A stretch of 64,000 nucleotides of DNA from Deferribacteres bacterium (GCA_023395255.1 JAEWZN010000016.1:1-64000); one strand, 5' to 3'; counted from the first letter of the stretch, positions 32,904-44,404 are shown. Numbers and translations are program-made. The notes: generated by a model not told the origin, from the letters alone.

Positions 32904-33904
32904 TACTCTTCCCCCTTTTTAGGAATATTCTTAAATGATAATATCTCTCCGCTTTGAACGCTATTCTTTTTTCTTTTCGGGTTCATTCTGTTCAGCAGGT
33001 TATCCGAAAAATCCTTGGCGGAGTCATACCCCATAACTTTCAGAAGCTGATTTCTGGCAGCGACTTCCACAATCACTGCCATATTTCTTCCTGCAGTTAT
33101 GGGCAGAACAATCATCGGGGTTTTTATATCGAGCGTTTCGTAGAATTTTTTCTCAAGACCTATGCGATCGCAGCTTCCCACCTGATCCCAATCCACGAAC
33201 TCAATCACAAGCTCAATCTTTTTGCGCATGCGTATGGCGGTTACCCCGAACATATCCTTTATGTTCAGAATCCCCAGACCGCGCACTTCAATATGGTGGC
33301 GGAGAATATCGTTGCTCATGCCGACCAGAGTGTCGTAGCGTTTCTTAATGGTAACTATATCATCAGCCACAAGCCTGTGACCGCGCTTTACCAGTTCCAC
33401 CGCGCACTCGCTCTTGCCTATGCCGCTGCGCCCCATGATAAGCACGCCGATGCCGTAAACATCCATAAGAACGCCGTGAACGTTTGTTTCCGGCGCGAGC
33501 CTTTCCTCAAGAAAGTCTGTTATAAGTTCTATGGCTTTTGAACTGAGAAGTTTTGTTTTAAAAAGCGGAATGCCGCATTCCTGAACCGATGTGAGAAATT
33601 CCTTCGGCAGTTTCAGGTTTTTGGTAACAATGAAGCAGCAGATTTCATGCTGCATGAGGTTGTCCGCCGCTGATTTGCGCTGTTTAGGCGGCAGAGTCCA
33701 GAGGTAGCTTATTTCTGTATTGCCGAGGATCTGTATGCGCCCCTCGTGCAGATATTCCGTAAAACCCGCCAGAGCCAGCCCCGGTTTCTGTATGCGGTGG
33801 CTGGTTATGAAACGTTCGTGAATCTGCTTTTTGCCGTGGAGGAGCCTGAGCCCAATGTGTTTCGCTCCGGCAGAAAGCAGTTCGGAAACAGGCATTTTAT
33901 CCAT
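32903..33904 (-). CDS. hprK: HPr kinase/phosphorylase
   Basis: 333 residues. The N-terminal domain (LTSHRIQKPGLALAGFTEYL region) is followed by the kinase core with Walker A IMGRSGIGKSECAVELVKRG, HRLVADD and the family signature IEVRGLGILNIKDMFG. It phosphorylates HPr on the serine (S48 here) and reverses the reaction. HprK together with the rpoN-ptsN-PTS cluster suggests PTS-based regulation rather than bulk sugar uptake. Confidence 0.96.
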   Translation of the reverse strand: MDKMPVSELLSAGAKHIGLRLLHGKKQIHERFITSHRIQKPGLALAGFTEYLHEGRIQILGNTEISYLWTLPPKQRKSAADNLMQHEICCFIVTKNLKLPKEFLTSVQECGIPLFKTKLLSSKAIELITDFLEERLAPETNVHGVLMDVYGIGVLIMGRSGIGKSECAVELVKRGHRLVADDIVTIKKRYDTLVGMSNDILRHHIEVRGLGILNIKDMFGVTAIRMRKKIELVIEFVDWDQVGSCDRIGLEKKFYETLDIKTPMIVLPITAGRNMAVIVEVAARNQLLKVMGYDSAKDFSDNLLNRMNPKRKKNSVQSGEILSFKNIPKKGEE

Positions 33905-33930
33905 GCAGATTCATCCGGATTATAATCCCC

Positions 33931-34386
33931 TTAAAGTTTTTCTTCCTCTTCGCGGAGAATGAGGCAGACATCGCTTATGCTTTTTGCCTGAAGCACTCTT
34001 TCCTTAAAATCGGTCGCCTTTACCAGCCGGCTTATTTTTGCCAGTGTTTTCAGGTGGAGATTCATCTGTTTTTCAGGGGCAAGGACAAGGAAAAGTATTT
34101 TCACATCCTTTCCGTCCGCAGACTGAAAAGGAAGCCCGCCGCTGAAAGCCAGCAGTATAACAAGGTCATCAACGGCAAGTTTGGCGTGGGGGATGGCTAT
34201 CTCCTCTCCTACACCTGTGCTGCCGAGTTTTTCTCTTTCAAAAAGTGCCTGTAACGCTGATTCCCTGTCAGCGAGAGCGTTTTTTCCGTCCAGAAAATTC
34301 ACCATCTCACTTATAGCGGAATCTTTATCCTGAGAAGAAAGGGAGAGGATTACCCTCTCCCCGTCTATGTAATCGGAAAGATTCAT
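33931..34386 (-). CDS. ptsN: PTS IIA-Ntr-like regulatory protein
   Basis: 151 residues. Family features: NFLDGKNALADRESALQALF, then LGSTGVGEEIAIPHAKLAVD, where IPHAK contains the phosphohistidine, and LVLAPEKQMNLHLKTLAKIS. IIA-Ntr proteins sense the PTS phosphorylation state and adjust nitrogen, potassium or carbon functions. Placement two genes downstream of rpoN is the standard rpoN-hpf-ptsN order. Confidence 0.92.
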   Translation of the reverse strand: MNLSDYIDGERVILSLSSQDKDSAISEMVNFLDGKNALADRESALQALFEREKLGSTGVGEEIAIPHAKLAVDDLVILLAFSGGLPFQSADGKDVKILFLVLAPEKQMNLHLKTLAKISRLVKATDFKERVLQAKSISDVCLILREEEEKL

Positions 34387-34395
34387 TAAATAAGC

Positions 34396-34929
34396 CTAGG
34401 AATCGATCAGACCGATGTTTCCGTCGTCTCTTCTGTAAACAACGCTCAGTTCGCTGGTTTCCGCATTGCGGAAAACGAAGAAGGTTTTGTTCAGAAGATC
34501 CATCTGCATAACAGCTTCCTCAACATCCATGGGTTTAACAGGCATGTCCTTGGAAACCACAACACGGGGTTCATCGCTGTCAAAGCTCTCAACATCAAGA
34601 ACGTTGAGCTTGAGGGGAGCCTTGAACTCTTTTTCCATAAGTTTTTTGTTTTTCAGCTTTTCTTTATATTTCACAAGCTGCTTTTCTATTTTATCCACGG
34701 CGAGGTCGATGGACGCGTAAAGATCCTCGGACTTCTCAAGCCCCTTCATAAATACGCCTTTGGCAGTAATAAGCACTTCCACTATATGAAGATTTTTCTG
34801 AACCTCCAGAAGAACGTTAGCCTCTGTGATGTGGTCAAAGTATTTTTCAAGTTTAGCAACTTTCTTTTCTGCGTAGCTTCTTATGGCATCCGTAATTTCA
34901 ATGTTTCTTGCAGTGATCTGGACGTTCAT
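34396..34929 (-). CDS. hpf: ribosome hibernation promoting factor, long form
   Basis: 177 residues. N-terminal HPF/YfiA domain MNVQITARNIEITDAIRSYA, EKKVAKLEKYFDHI, DLYASIDLAVDKIEKQLVKY; C-terminal long-form domain PVKPMDVEEAVMQMDLLNKT and FFVFRNAETSELSVVYRRDD. Long HPF dimerises 70S ribosomes into inactive 100S particles in stationary phase. It lies 1 base after rpoN. Confidence 0.95.
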   Translation of the reverse strand: MNVQITARNIEITDAIRSYAEKKVAKLEKYFDHITEANVLLEVQKNLHIVEVLITAKGVFMKGLEKSEDLYASIDLAVDKIEKQLVKYKEKLKNKKLMEKEFKAPLKLNVLDVESFDSDEPRVVVSKDMPVKPMDVEEAVMQMDLLNKTFFVFRNAETSELSVVYRRDDGNIGLIDS

Positions 34930-34930
34930 G

Positions 34931-36337
34931 CTACCTCCCGGTTTTTTTTCTCTGGGATTTGGTGGGTATATTCAACTCATCCCTGTATTTTGCAACGGTT
35001 CGCCGTGCAATTTTTATACCTTTTTTCTGCAAAATTTCCACAATTTTCTGATCGCTGTGGGGGCTGTCTGCGGGCTCTTCATCAATGATACCTTTGATCA
35101 TCTCCTTCACCCTGTCGGTGGACATATCCCCTTCCGCCGTGTCGAGCCCTTTCACGAAGAAGGACTTCAGCTCCATGACTCCGTGCTCTGTCATGGCGTA
35201 CTTGCCGGAGGTAACCCTGCTCACTGTGGACTCGTGCAGTTCGGTCACTTCCGCTATGTCTTTCAGTTTCAGCGGGCTGAGATGCTTTACATTGCCGAGG
35301 AAAAACGGCTTCTGCGCGTCTATTATAGCCCGCACCACGCGGTAGATGGCTTTCTGGCGTTTGTTAAGGCTCTTTATAAGCCATACAGCGCCCTTGATCT
35401 TCTCTTCCAGATACTCCTTGGCCTTTTCATCTACATTCGCGCTTTTAAGAAGACGCATGTAGTAGGCGCTTGTGCGGAGCGAGGGCATTCCGTCCTCATT
35501 AAGGACAACATCAAAGTCGTCCCCTTTGCGTGCTATGTAAACATCAGGGGTAACATGCCTGTTCTCCCCTTTCTGAAAAGAAAGCCCCGGTCTGGGGTCT
35601 GTCTTTCTTATTAAAAAAAGGAGATACTCAAAAGTATCCTGCTCGATACCGATGCTCTTCATTATATCGGCATATTTAAAGTTTATCAGTTCTTCTTCGT
35701 AATTTTCAAGGAGTTCAGCCACAAGTTCAACATATACTTCCTCGGTGCCGAAATCCGCAAGCTGTCGGCAGATGCATTCACGCAGGTTTGAACTGGCTAT
35801 TCCGGAGGGCTCGAACCCCTTTATAACATCCAGAACAGCCTCTACCTGCCTCTCCTGACAGCCGAAATGCTCGGCCACCTCCGCGCAGGGCAGCCTGAAA
35901 AAACCGTCTTCGGACAGGTTGCCGATTATGTATTCGCCTATTCTCTCAGCCTCAGAGCCCAGCCCCATTATCTTAAGCTGAAACATAAGATGATCAAAAA
36001 GGTTGTCGCTGCGGCCTATGAATTTTTCAAAATCATAGCCTTCGTCGCTGGAGGGCGAGTACTGGAGCTCTTCGTTATCACGGTAGAGTTCGTCCCAATC
36101 CATTTTAAGGAGATCATCCTCAAAGTTGTCCTCGTTTTTGAGATCCTCGGCGGATTTTTCCTCCCCTTCCTGAACCTCTTCCAGCACGGGGTTTTCCTCA
36201 AGATAGGTGTTAAGCTCCTGCACCAGTTCTGTGATGGGCATCTGGAGGATATTAAGAGACTGCTTCATCTGCGGGGTGATGAGCAGCTTCTGGGCAAGTT
36301 TTGTCTGGAGACCTATATTAAGTTTTCCCGATACCAT
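34931..36337 (-). CDS. rpoN: RNA polymerase sigma-54 factor
   Basis: 468 residues. The activator-interacting region I (LGLQTKLAQKLLITPQMKQS, LNILQMPITELVQELN) is followed by an acidic linker and the core-binding domain with TLREC-like SNLREC. The DNA-binding C terminus has the RpoN box variant IARRTVAKYRDELNIPTKSQ (canonical ARRTVAKYRE). Sigma-54 needs AAA+ activators, none of which is in the window. The start overlaps the lptB stop (TGATG). Confidence 0.97.
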   Translation of the reverse strand: MVSGKLNIGLQTKLAQKLLITPQMKQSLNILQMPITELVQELNTYLEENPVLEEVQEGEEKSAEDLKNEDNFEDDLLKMDWDELYRDNEELQYSPSSDEGYDFEKFIGRSDNLFDHLMFQLKIMGLGSEAERIGEYIIGNLSEDGFFRLPCAEVAEHFGCQERQVEAVLDVIKGFEPSGIASSNLRECICRQLADFGTEEVYVELVAELLENYEEELINFKYADIMKSIGIEQDTFEYLLFLIRKTDPRPGLSFQKGENRHVTPDVYIARKGDDFDVVLNEDGMPSLRTSAYYMRLLKSANVDEKAKEYLEEKIKGAVWLIKSLNKRQKAIYRVVRAIIDAQKPFFLGNVKHLSPLKLKDIAEVTELHESTVSRVTSGKYAMTEHGVMELKSFFVKGLDTAEGDMSTDRVKEMIKGIIDEEPADSPHSDQKIVEILQKKGIKIARRTVAKYRDELNIPTKSQRKKTGR

Positions 36338-37056
36338 CAGATTTCGAAGCCCTCACCCAGATAGCGGCTGATGACCTCTTCATTGCTCACGATCTCCTGC
36401 GGGGAGCCGTGGCAGAGTATTTTCCCATCCGCTACAATATAAGCCCTGTCGGTTATCTTGAGGGTTTCGCGCACGTTGTGATCGGTGATCAGAACGCCTA
36501 AACCCATCTCTTTCAGGGAAAAAATCATTCTCTGTATGTCCGATACCGATATGGGGTCAATACCCGAAAACGGTTCATCAAGCATTATGACATCAGGCTC
36601 TGTGGATATGCAGCGCGCAATCTCCACCCTTCTTCTTTCGCCGCCGGAGAGGGAGTAGCCCTTTGAATCACGCACCTTCTCCAGCCCGAACTCACGTATC
36701 AGCCTTTCCGTGGTCTCCCTGTTGAGGGATTTATCATTGTTTTTGAGCTCAAGAGCTGCATATATGTTTTCATAAACGCTGAGCTTCCGAAAAACCGAAG
36801 GCTCCTGCGGGAGGTAGCCTATTCCTGCTCTGCTGCGCTCGTGTATGGGGCTTTTTGTTATATCTTTGCCGTTGAGGTGCACACTTCCGCCGTCCGGTTT
36901 CACTATCCCGGTGAGCATATAGAAGGTGGTGGTTTTTCCGGCTCCGTTTGGTCCCAGAAGACCGACTACCTCGCCCTTTGAAACCTTGAGCGAGATTCCG
37001 TCCACCACGGCGCGTTTTTTATAAACCTTGCGCAGGTTATCGGCAGAAAGTCCCAA
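36337..37056 (-). CDS. lptB: LPS export ABC transporter ATP-binding protein LptB
   Basis: 239 residues. Walker A GLLGPNGAGKTTTFYMLTGI, LptB-type RSRAGIGYLPQEPSVFRKLS, signature LSGGERRRVEIARCI, Walker B DVIMLDEPFSGIDPISVSDI and H-loop VLITDHNVRETLKI. LptB powers transport of LPS from the inner membrane with LptFG (not in the window). Start is TTG 37056, 1 base after the lptA stop. The lptC-lptA-lptB-rpoN order is conserved in many Gram-negatives. Confidence 0.97.
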   Translation of the reverse strand: MGLSADNLRKVYKKRAVVDGISLKVSKGEVVGLLGPNGAGKTTTFYMLTGIVKPDGGSVHLNGKDITKSPIHERSRAGIGYLPQEPSVFRKLSVYENIYAALELKNNDKSLNRETTERLIREFGLEKVRDSKGYSLSGGERRRVEIARCISTEPDVIMLDEPFSGIDPISVSDIQRMIFSLKEMGLGVLITDHNVRETLKITDRAYIVADGKILCHGSPQEIVSNEEVISRYLGEGFEI

Positions 37057-37057
37057 T

Positions 37058-37534
37058 TTAATTACCTTCCTTGGGGTTGAGTATTATTTTCACCCTTTTT
37101 TCCTGCCCTCTTGTGACTCTGGCTTCTCCGGTTTTGTTGTTTATATTCACCTGTTCGCCTTCGAGATAGCTTGTTCCCTGCCATACCTTAACGGAACCGC
37201 TGAGGACAGCCCTGTCCTCTGTTACGAATATCTCTGCCCTGTCGGCTATGGCGCGCATATCTTCCTTATTCATCCTCACATTGCCCCTGAAAAGCAGCCT
37301 TTCCACATCGCTTGAACCCTTAAGGAAGACATCAAGCTCTGCGGAGCGCACCTCAAGGTCGCCGCGCTTAACATACACATTTCCCCTGAGGATGTTTTTA
37401 TCCTTGAGGATCGTCACGTTATCCGTTTCTATATGTATGGGGCCGGATGAGCCTACTGTAAAGTTCCCTGCGGCGTATACCGCTGAGAAAGCGGTGATGA
37501 CAGCAAGGCTACATAGAATAATTAATCGATACAT
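37058..37534 (-). CDS. lptA: periplasmic LPS-transport protein LptA
   Basis: 158 residues with a signal peptide (MYRLIILCSLAVITAFSAVYA). The OstA/LptA-like beta-repeat shows ILRGNVYVKRGDLEVRSAEL, LLFRGNVRMNKEDMRAIADR and AVLSGSVKVWQGTSYLEGEQ. LptA bridges the periplasm for LPS transit. It overlaps the lptC end by 26 bases. Confidence 0.93.
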   Translation of the reverse strand: MYRLIILCSLAVITAFSAVYAAGNFTVGSSGPIHIETDNVTILKDKNILRGNVYVKRGDLEVRSAELDVFLKGSSDVERLLFRGNVRMNKEDMRAIADRAEIFVTEDRAVLSGSVKVWQGTSYLEGEQVNINNKTGEARVTRGQEKRVKIILNPKEGN

Positions 37535-38051
37535 TGCCCTTAAACTCCGTTATCTTAGTTTTGAAGTCCATTTCCGCCCTGTCAGCCCTGATCACATTGG
37601 GACCCTGCATGCAGATGACTTCATTCTCCACGGTTCCGGTGTAGCTTTCAAAATCGTAGTTCATAATGCCTTCGTCTGCGGTTTTAAAGCGGAGACTGCC
37701 TGTCTCACCGCTTATATTCCCCTCCGCCACAAGATAGCGGTTCTGGAGATAATAACCCCTGTCGGCTCTGGCAGTTATCTTTTCATCGCCATCCTCAAAC
37801 TCGACTGTAATGTCGGTGAGTTCGGCTATATTTTCTATCCTGTTGAATGACGCTTTAACGGCGGTGAGGCGGTAGTTTGCCCCTTCCCTGCCGGTCAGCA
37901 TCTCAAAATCAGTTATCTCAAACACGTTTGAGGGCGGCACATAGCCCTTCACCTTTTTGCTGCTGCCGGAGCAGGAGAAAAGGATGAACAGCATAACGAT
38001 TCCGCCCGCGGCGGCTAATATGATCTTAAAACGTCTTCCCATATTCCGCAT
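37509..38051 (-). CDS. lptC: LPS export protein LptC
   Basis: 180 residues. A single N-terminal hydrophobic segment (IILAAAGGIVMLFILFSCSG) anchors it, and the rest is an LptC/OstA-like beta fold (FEITDFEMLTGREGANYRLT, ADRGYYLQNRYLVAEGNISG, GNVSINYSM end). LptC passes LPS from LptBFG to LptA. The start is ATG 38051 or ATG 38042, both inside the kdsC end (overlap 28-37 bases). Confidence 0.88.
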   Translation of the reverse strand: MRNMGRRFKIILAAAGGIVMLFILFSCSGSSKKVKGYVPPSNVFEITDFEMLTGREGANYRLTAVKASFNRIENIAELTDITVEFEDGDEKITARADRGYYLQNRYLVAEGNISGETGSLRFKTADEGIMNYDFESYTGTVENEVICMQGPNVIRADRAEMDFKTKITEFKGNVSINYSM

Positions 38052-38512
38052 TTTTTAAGTATATACTCTATAAATTCCCTGACCGCACCCTCTCCGCCTT
38101 TGGCAAAGGTGATGTAGTCCGCTTCGCTTTTCACGTACTCCGGCGCATCCGCAACCGTTGCAGATGTTCCGACCGATCTCAGCATGCCTATATCATTAAT
38201 GTCATCGCCTATTGCGGCGCAGTCGCAGTCCTCATAGCCTTTTTCATCCCTGATCTGTCTGTAGAGAGCAGCTTTGTCCGCTATGCCTGTGTAGGCTTTT
38301 ATCCCAAGCTCGGCAGCACGGATGTCCGTCACAACTGACTTTCTGCCTGAGATGATGATTATCTCAAGCCCTGCGCGCATAGCCAGCTTAATACCAAGAC
38401 CGTCATGGACGTTGAAATGTTTTGTTTCCTCGCCTTTTTCGTTATAAATGATTTTGCCGTCGGTCATTACACCGTCAACATCGAGAAAGATGACTTTTAT
38501 GTCTTTCTTCAT
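38015..38512 (-). CDS. kdsC: KDO-8-phosphate phosphatase (HAD superfamily)
   Basis: 165 residues. HAD motif I IKVIFLDVDGVMTDGKIIYN, motif II ISGRKSVVTDIRAAELGIKA, motif III Lys region and motif IV AIGDDINDIGMLRSVGTSAT. KdsC makes KDO from KDO-8-phosphate. Its ATGA overlaps the kdsD stop. Confidence 0.95.
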   Translation of the reverse strand: MKKDIKVIFLDVDGVMTDGKIIYNEKGEETKHFNVHDGLGIKLAMRAGLEIIIISGRKSVVTDIRAAELGIKAYTGIADKAALYRQIRDEKGYEDCDCAAIGDDINDIGMLRSVGTSATVADAPEYVKSEADYITFAKGGEGAVREFIEYILKKCGIWEDVLRSY

Positions 38513-39474
38513 GCAAGCCCGGCCCTGAGCAGGTCATGGAGATGTATTATCCCTGACGGTCTGCCCTGCGAGTCCACAGTAACCAGCGATGTTATGGAGT
38601 ATGTCTCCATAACGGAGAGTGCCTTTGCAGCCAGTGCGTCATCAGGTATGGTTTTCGGAGTCTTTGTGCAGACTTCCTCAACCTTCATGGCAAAAACCCT
38701 GTCTCTGTGCTTTTCCATACCCCGTCTCAGGTCTCCGTCAGTGAGTATGCCTTTCAGTGTCCCCTGCCCGTCCACAACTATTGTGCAGCCGAAACCCTTG
38801 GAGCTTATGACGAAAACAGCATCCGAAACCAGAGTGCCTTCCGTAACCAGCGGCAGTGCGTCTCCTGTGTTGTATATATCCGCAACTTTCAGCAGAAGCT
38901 GTTTGCCCAGTGAGCCTGAGGGGTGGAAAATGGCAAAGTCCTCTTTTTTAAACCCTCTTTTTTCAAGGAGAGCCACAGCAAGGGCATCGCCGATGGCAAG
39001 AGCCGCTGTTGTGCTGGCTGTCGGTGCAAGGTTAAGAGGGCAGGCCTCCTTCTCCACGGAAGCATCCAGAACACAGTCGCTCTTTTTGGCAAGCATAGAG
39101 TTTGTTTTGCCCACTATGCCGATAAGCGGTATGTTAAATCTCTTTATAACAGGGAGAATCTCAAGAATCTCCTTCGTCTCGCCGCTGTTGGAGAGGGCTA
39201 TAACCACATCCCCTTTAACAAGCATCCCCAAGTCTCCGTGAACCCCTTCCGCAGGATGAAGAAAAAGAGCCGGAGTGCCTGTACTGGCAAATGTGGCGGC
39301 AATTTTTTTGCCAATATGACCGGATTTGCCCATTCCGGTGACGACAACGCGCCCCTTGCAGGAAAAGATAAGCTCAACAGCGGAAACAAATCCGTCACCA
39401 AGTGAATCTTTAACTCTGTGCAGGGCATCTATCTCAATATCAAGGGTTTTTCTGCCCGCTTCAAGAATATCCAA
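38509..39474 (-). CDS. kdsD: arabinose-5-phosphate isomerase
   Basis: Start chosen at TTG 39474 (LDILEAGRKTLDIEIDALHR), preceded by an AGGGGG Shine-Dalgarno, giving 321 residues; a GTG at 39504 lies within pyrG. The SIS domain shows VVVTGMGKSGHIGKKIAATF, AEGVHGDLGMLVKGDVVIAL, SNSGETKEI. Two CBS domains follow (MKVEEVCTKTPKTIPDDALA, YSITSLVTVDSQGRPSGIIH). It makes D-arabinose 5-phosphate, the first KDO precursor. Confidence 0.94.
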   Translation of the reverse strand: MDILEAGRKTLDIEIDALHRVKDSLGDGFVSAVELIFSCKGRVVVTGMGKSGHIGKKIAATFASTGTPALFLHPAEGVHGDLGMLVKGDVVIALSNSGETKEILEILPVIKRFNIPLIGIVGKTNSMLAKKSDCVLDASVEKEACPLNLAPTASTTAALAIGDALAVALLEKRGFKKEDFAIFHPSGSLGKQLLLKVADIYNTGDALPLVTEGTLVSDAVFVISSKGFGCTIVVDGQGTLKGILTDGDLRRGMEKHRDRVFAMKVEEVCTKTPKTIPDDALAAKALSVMETYSITSLVTVDSQGRPSGIIHLHDLLRAGLA

Positions 39475-39475
39475 T

Positions 39476-41825
<2,350 letters not shown>

Positions 41826-41877
41826 AAAAAACCTGACCTCAGGCAGATTTAAATCTTATCTGCATTCAAAACATTAC

Positions 41878-41906
41878 ATAATAGTATGAACGGCAGAGAT
41901 TTTCAA
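41878..41906 (-). promoter_or_regulatory. sigma-70-type promoter upstream of kdsB
   Basis: On the minus strand: -35 TTGAAA (41901-41906), a 17-base spacer, -10 TATTAT (41878-41883). Both hexamers match consensus at 5 of 6 positions. Transcription starting near 41871 would give a leader of about 46 bases containing small inverted repeats (GCAGAT...ATCTGC and CCTGA..TCAGG). Confidence 0.7.
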
Positions 41907-41975
41907 CAAGCAAAAACAATGCCGCACAATAACTTTTCTTCTTTAGCTTATAAACGATTTTAACAGCGGGATGAA

Positions 41976-42323
41976 TCAGCTCTGCCGCATCACACTGACA
42001 GCAATGGCATAATCCTTGCCGTGCGATATGGAGACCTCAATGTCCGGGCGCTTAATGCCCCTGACATAAACCTCAGGAGCGCCGCCGCGAACGGGTAAAA
42101 CCTCAATATCCGAAAAGCCTATTCCGCGCATTCCGGTTTTGAGAGACTTTGATATGGATTCTTTGGCTGCGAACCTCCCCGCAAGGAAGTTGAGCCCGTT
42201 TTTGTTTCTTTTATGAAAAACAGCCTGTTCGCGCTCCGAGAGTATCTTGTCCAGAAACCTCTGACCGAAGCGGGCGTAAGCCGCTTTTATCCTGTAAAGC
42301 TCAACAATGTCACAGCCCAGCAT
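41976..42323 (-). CDS. acpS: holo-[acyl-carrier-protein] synthase
   Basis: 115 residues. MLGCDIVELYRIKAAYARFG, FLAGRFAAKESISKSLKTGM with the metal/CoA-binding residues, and VSISHGKDYAIAVSVM near the end are AcpS motifs. It transfers 4'-phosphopantetheine to ACP. It overlaps pdxJ by 14 bases and is the last gene of the ftsH-to-acpS run. Confidence 0.95.
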   Translation of the reverse strand: MLGCDIVELYRIKAAYARFGQRFLDKILSEREQAVFHKRNKNGLNFLAGRFAAKESISKSLKTGMRGIGFSDIEVLPVRGGAPEVYVRGIKRPDIEVSISHGKDYAIAVSVMRQS

Positions 42324-43044
42324 GGAGCGCGGCCCTGTCTATTGCTTCCCGCATGTCCTTCACCGCCTGAGTCAGTCCGGTGAAAATGCTTCTGGCTATG
42401 ATGGAATGCCCGATGTTCACCTCATGCATCCCTCTGAGGGTAACCACTTCACCGACATTTTTATAGTTAAGCCCATGACCGGCGTTAACAATAAAGCCTG
42501 TTTCAAGGGCAAAATCAGCCGCGGTGGCAAGCTTGGTGAGCTCGCCCCTTTTCTGCATCCCCTGCGCCTCGGCATAGCTTCCCGTGTGAAGTTCGATGTA
42601 TTTTGCCCCTGTTTCATAGGCTTTTGCTATCTGCCTGTTATCAGGGTCTATGAATATGCTCACTGCAATTCCTGCGTTCATAAGCTTCTCAACAGTGTAT
42701 TTCACAGTGTCATAATTGCCTATAACATCAAGCCCGCCCTCGGTGGTGAGTTCCTCACGCTTTTCCGGCACAAGGGTGCAGGTTTCGGGCAGAACTGCGA
42801 GGGCAACCTGTATTATCTCCTCACTGCATGCCATTTCAAGGTTCAGGGGAATATTTATGGTTTCACGCAGAAGCATGACATCGCGCTCATTTATGTGCCT
42901 TCTGTCTTCCCTGAGGTGGACGGTTATACCGTCTGCGCCGCCCAGTTCCGCCAGAACAGCCGCCTGAACGGGGTCTGGCTCATGCCCTCTTCTTGCCTGT
43001 CTTACCGTGGCTACGTGATCTATATTTACGCCGAGTTTTACCAT
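42310..43044 (-). CDS. pdxJ: pyridoxine 5'-phosphate synthase
   Basis: 244 residues. MVKLGVNIDHVATVRQARRG, GADGITVHLREDRRHINERD, VCTLVPEKREELTTEGGLDV-like CTLVPEKREELTTEGG, and NAGHGLNYKNV. It condenses 3-hydroxy-1-aminoacetone phosphate with deoxyxylulose 5-phosphate. The pdxJ-acpS pairing is conserved. Its ATG overlaps the glmM stop (TAATG). Confidence 0.97.
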   Translation of the reverse strand: MVKLGVNIDHVATVRQARRGHEPDPVQAAVLAELGGADGITVHLREDRRHINERDVMLLRETINIPLNLEMACSEEIIQVALAVLPETCTLVPEKREELTTEGGLDVIGNYDTVKYTVEKLMNAGIAVSIFIDPDNRQIAKAYETGAKYIELHTGSYAEAQGMQKRGELTKLATAADFALETGFIVNAGHGLNYKNVGEVVTLRGMHEVNIGHSIIARSIFTGLTQAVKDMREAIDRAALHAGL

Positions 43045-44402
43045 TACTTCCTGCCTATTTCATCCGTTATGCTTTTGGTTATGTCCTGCGCTATTTCCGT
43101 TATTTCGTCATGGTCATCACCTTCTGTCATGACCCTGATCTTGTTCTCCGTGCCGGAGTAGCGCACAAGCACCCTACCCCTGCCTTTCAGCTTTTCCTCT
43201 GCTTTTCTGATAAGAGCGGCAGACGCTGTAAGCTCTTCCAGCGGAACCTTCTTTTCCACCTTTTCATTGATCAGCACCTGTGGAAAGAGTTCGATAAACT
43301 GCTTTAATTCGCTGAGCCGCTTCCCGGTTCTGCGCATAACCTTCAGAAGCTGAATGGCGCTTACCATTCCGTCCCCTGTGGTGTTGTAGTCGGAGAAGAT
43401 CATATGTCCGCTCTGCTCGCCGCCTATGTTGTAGCCGCCCTCAAGCATTTTTGCCAGCACGTATCTGTCGCCCACGGCGCAGCGCTCAAGGTTTATGCCT
43501 ATACCGTTCATCGATTTCTCGAAGCCATAGTTGCTCATAACAGTCGCCACAAGGGTATTTTTGTTAAGCCTGCCTTCCAGCTTCATCTGACGGGCGCATA
43601 TACCCATGATGATGTCGCCGTCAACCACCTCACCGTTCTCATCTGTGAAAATAACCCTGTCAGCATCGCCGTCAAAGGATATGCCCACATCGGCGCCCTG
43701 TTTTTTGACCAGTTCCGCGCTTTTTTCGGGATGAACGGAGCCCACTCCGTCGTTGATGTTTGTTCCGTTCGGCTCAACACCTATTGTGGTGACATTAGCG
43801 CCCAGTTCCATCATAGCCATGGGAGCAACCCTGTAGGCGGAACCGTTGGCACAGTCCATAACTATCTTCATCCCCATGAGATCAAGATCCTTATCCAGAC
43901 TGCTTTTCACAAACTCAACATACCGCCCGACCGCAGTGTCTATCCTGTATGCCTTGCCTATGTTCTCGGCGGAGATCGAAACCTCGCCTCCGTGAACCAT
44001 ACTGTCGGTCTTCTGCTCTATGGCAAGCTCAACCTCATCGGGCAGTTTAAGCCCCTCTGAGGAGAAAAATTTAATTCCATTGTCGTAGTATGGATTATGA
44101 GAGGCGGATATAACCACACCGGCATCAGCCCTGAGACTGCGTGTGATGAACGCTATGGCGGGCGTGGGGATAACGCCTATCTGCACAGCGTCCACACCCA
44201 TGGAGCATATTCCCGCCACGAGCGCATTCTCGAACATGTAGCCTGAAATACGAGTATCTTTTCCCACAACAATCCTGTGGGCTTTTTTGCCGTTTTTAAA
44301 CTGCTGCGCCGCCGCCTGACCAAGACGAAGCGCGAATGAAGCCGTCATGGGGAATACGTTTGCCTTTCCCCTGACCCCGTCGGTTCCGAAATATTTTCTC
44401 AC
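43044..44402 (-). CDS. glmM: phosphoglucosamine mutase
   Basis: 452 residues. RKYFGTDGVRGKANVFPMTA, the phosphoserine loop GVVISASHNPYYDNGIKFFS, metal loop ISFDGDADRVIFTDENGEVV, GGEQSGHMIFSDYNTTGDG and C-terminal VRYSGTENKIRVM. It converts glucosamine 6-phosphate to glucosamine 1-phosphate for cell-wall and LPS precursors. It follows cdaA-cdaR as in Firmicutes. Confidence 0.97.
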   Translation of the reverse strand: MRKYFGTDGVRGKANVFPMTASFALRLGQAAAQQFKNGKKAHRIVVGKDTRISGYMFENALVAGICSMGVDAVQIGVIPTPAIAFITRSLRADAGVVISASHNPYYDNGIKFFSSEGLKLPDEVELAIEQKTDSMVHGGEVSISAENIGKAYRIDTAVGRYVEFVKSSLDKDLDLMGMKIVMDCANGSAYRVAPMAMMELGANVTTIGVEPNGTNINDGVGSVHPEKSAELVKKQGADVGISFDGDADRVIFTDENGEVVDGDIIMGICARQMKLEGRLNKNTLVATVMSNYGFEKSMNGIGINLERCAVGDRYVLAKMLEGGYNIGGEQSGHMIFSDYNTTGDGMVSAIQLLKVMRRTGKRLSELKQFIELFPQVLINEKVEKKVPLEELTASAALIRKAEEKLKGRGRVLVRYSGTENKIRVMTEGDDHDEITEIAQDITKSITDEIGRK

Positions 44403-44404
44403 CC

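Noticed and set aside
41826..41975. tRNA or small RNA gene in the kdsB-acpS gap
   Set aside because: No cloverleaf or CCA-type end; only short inverted repeats and the kdsB promoter are visible.
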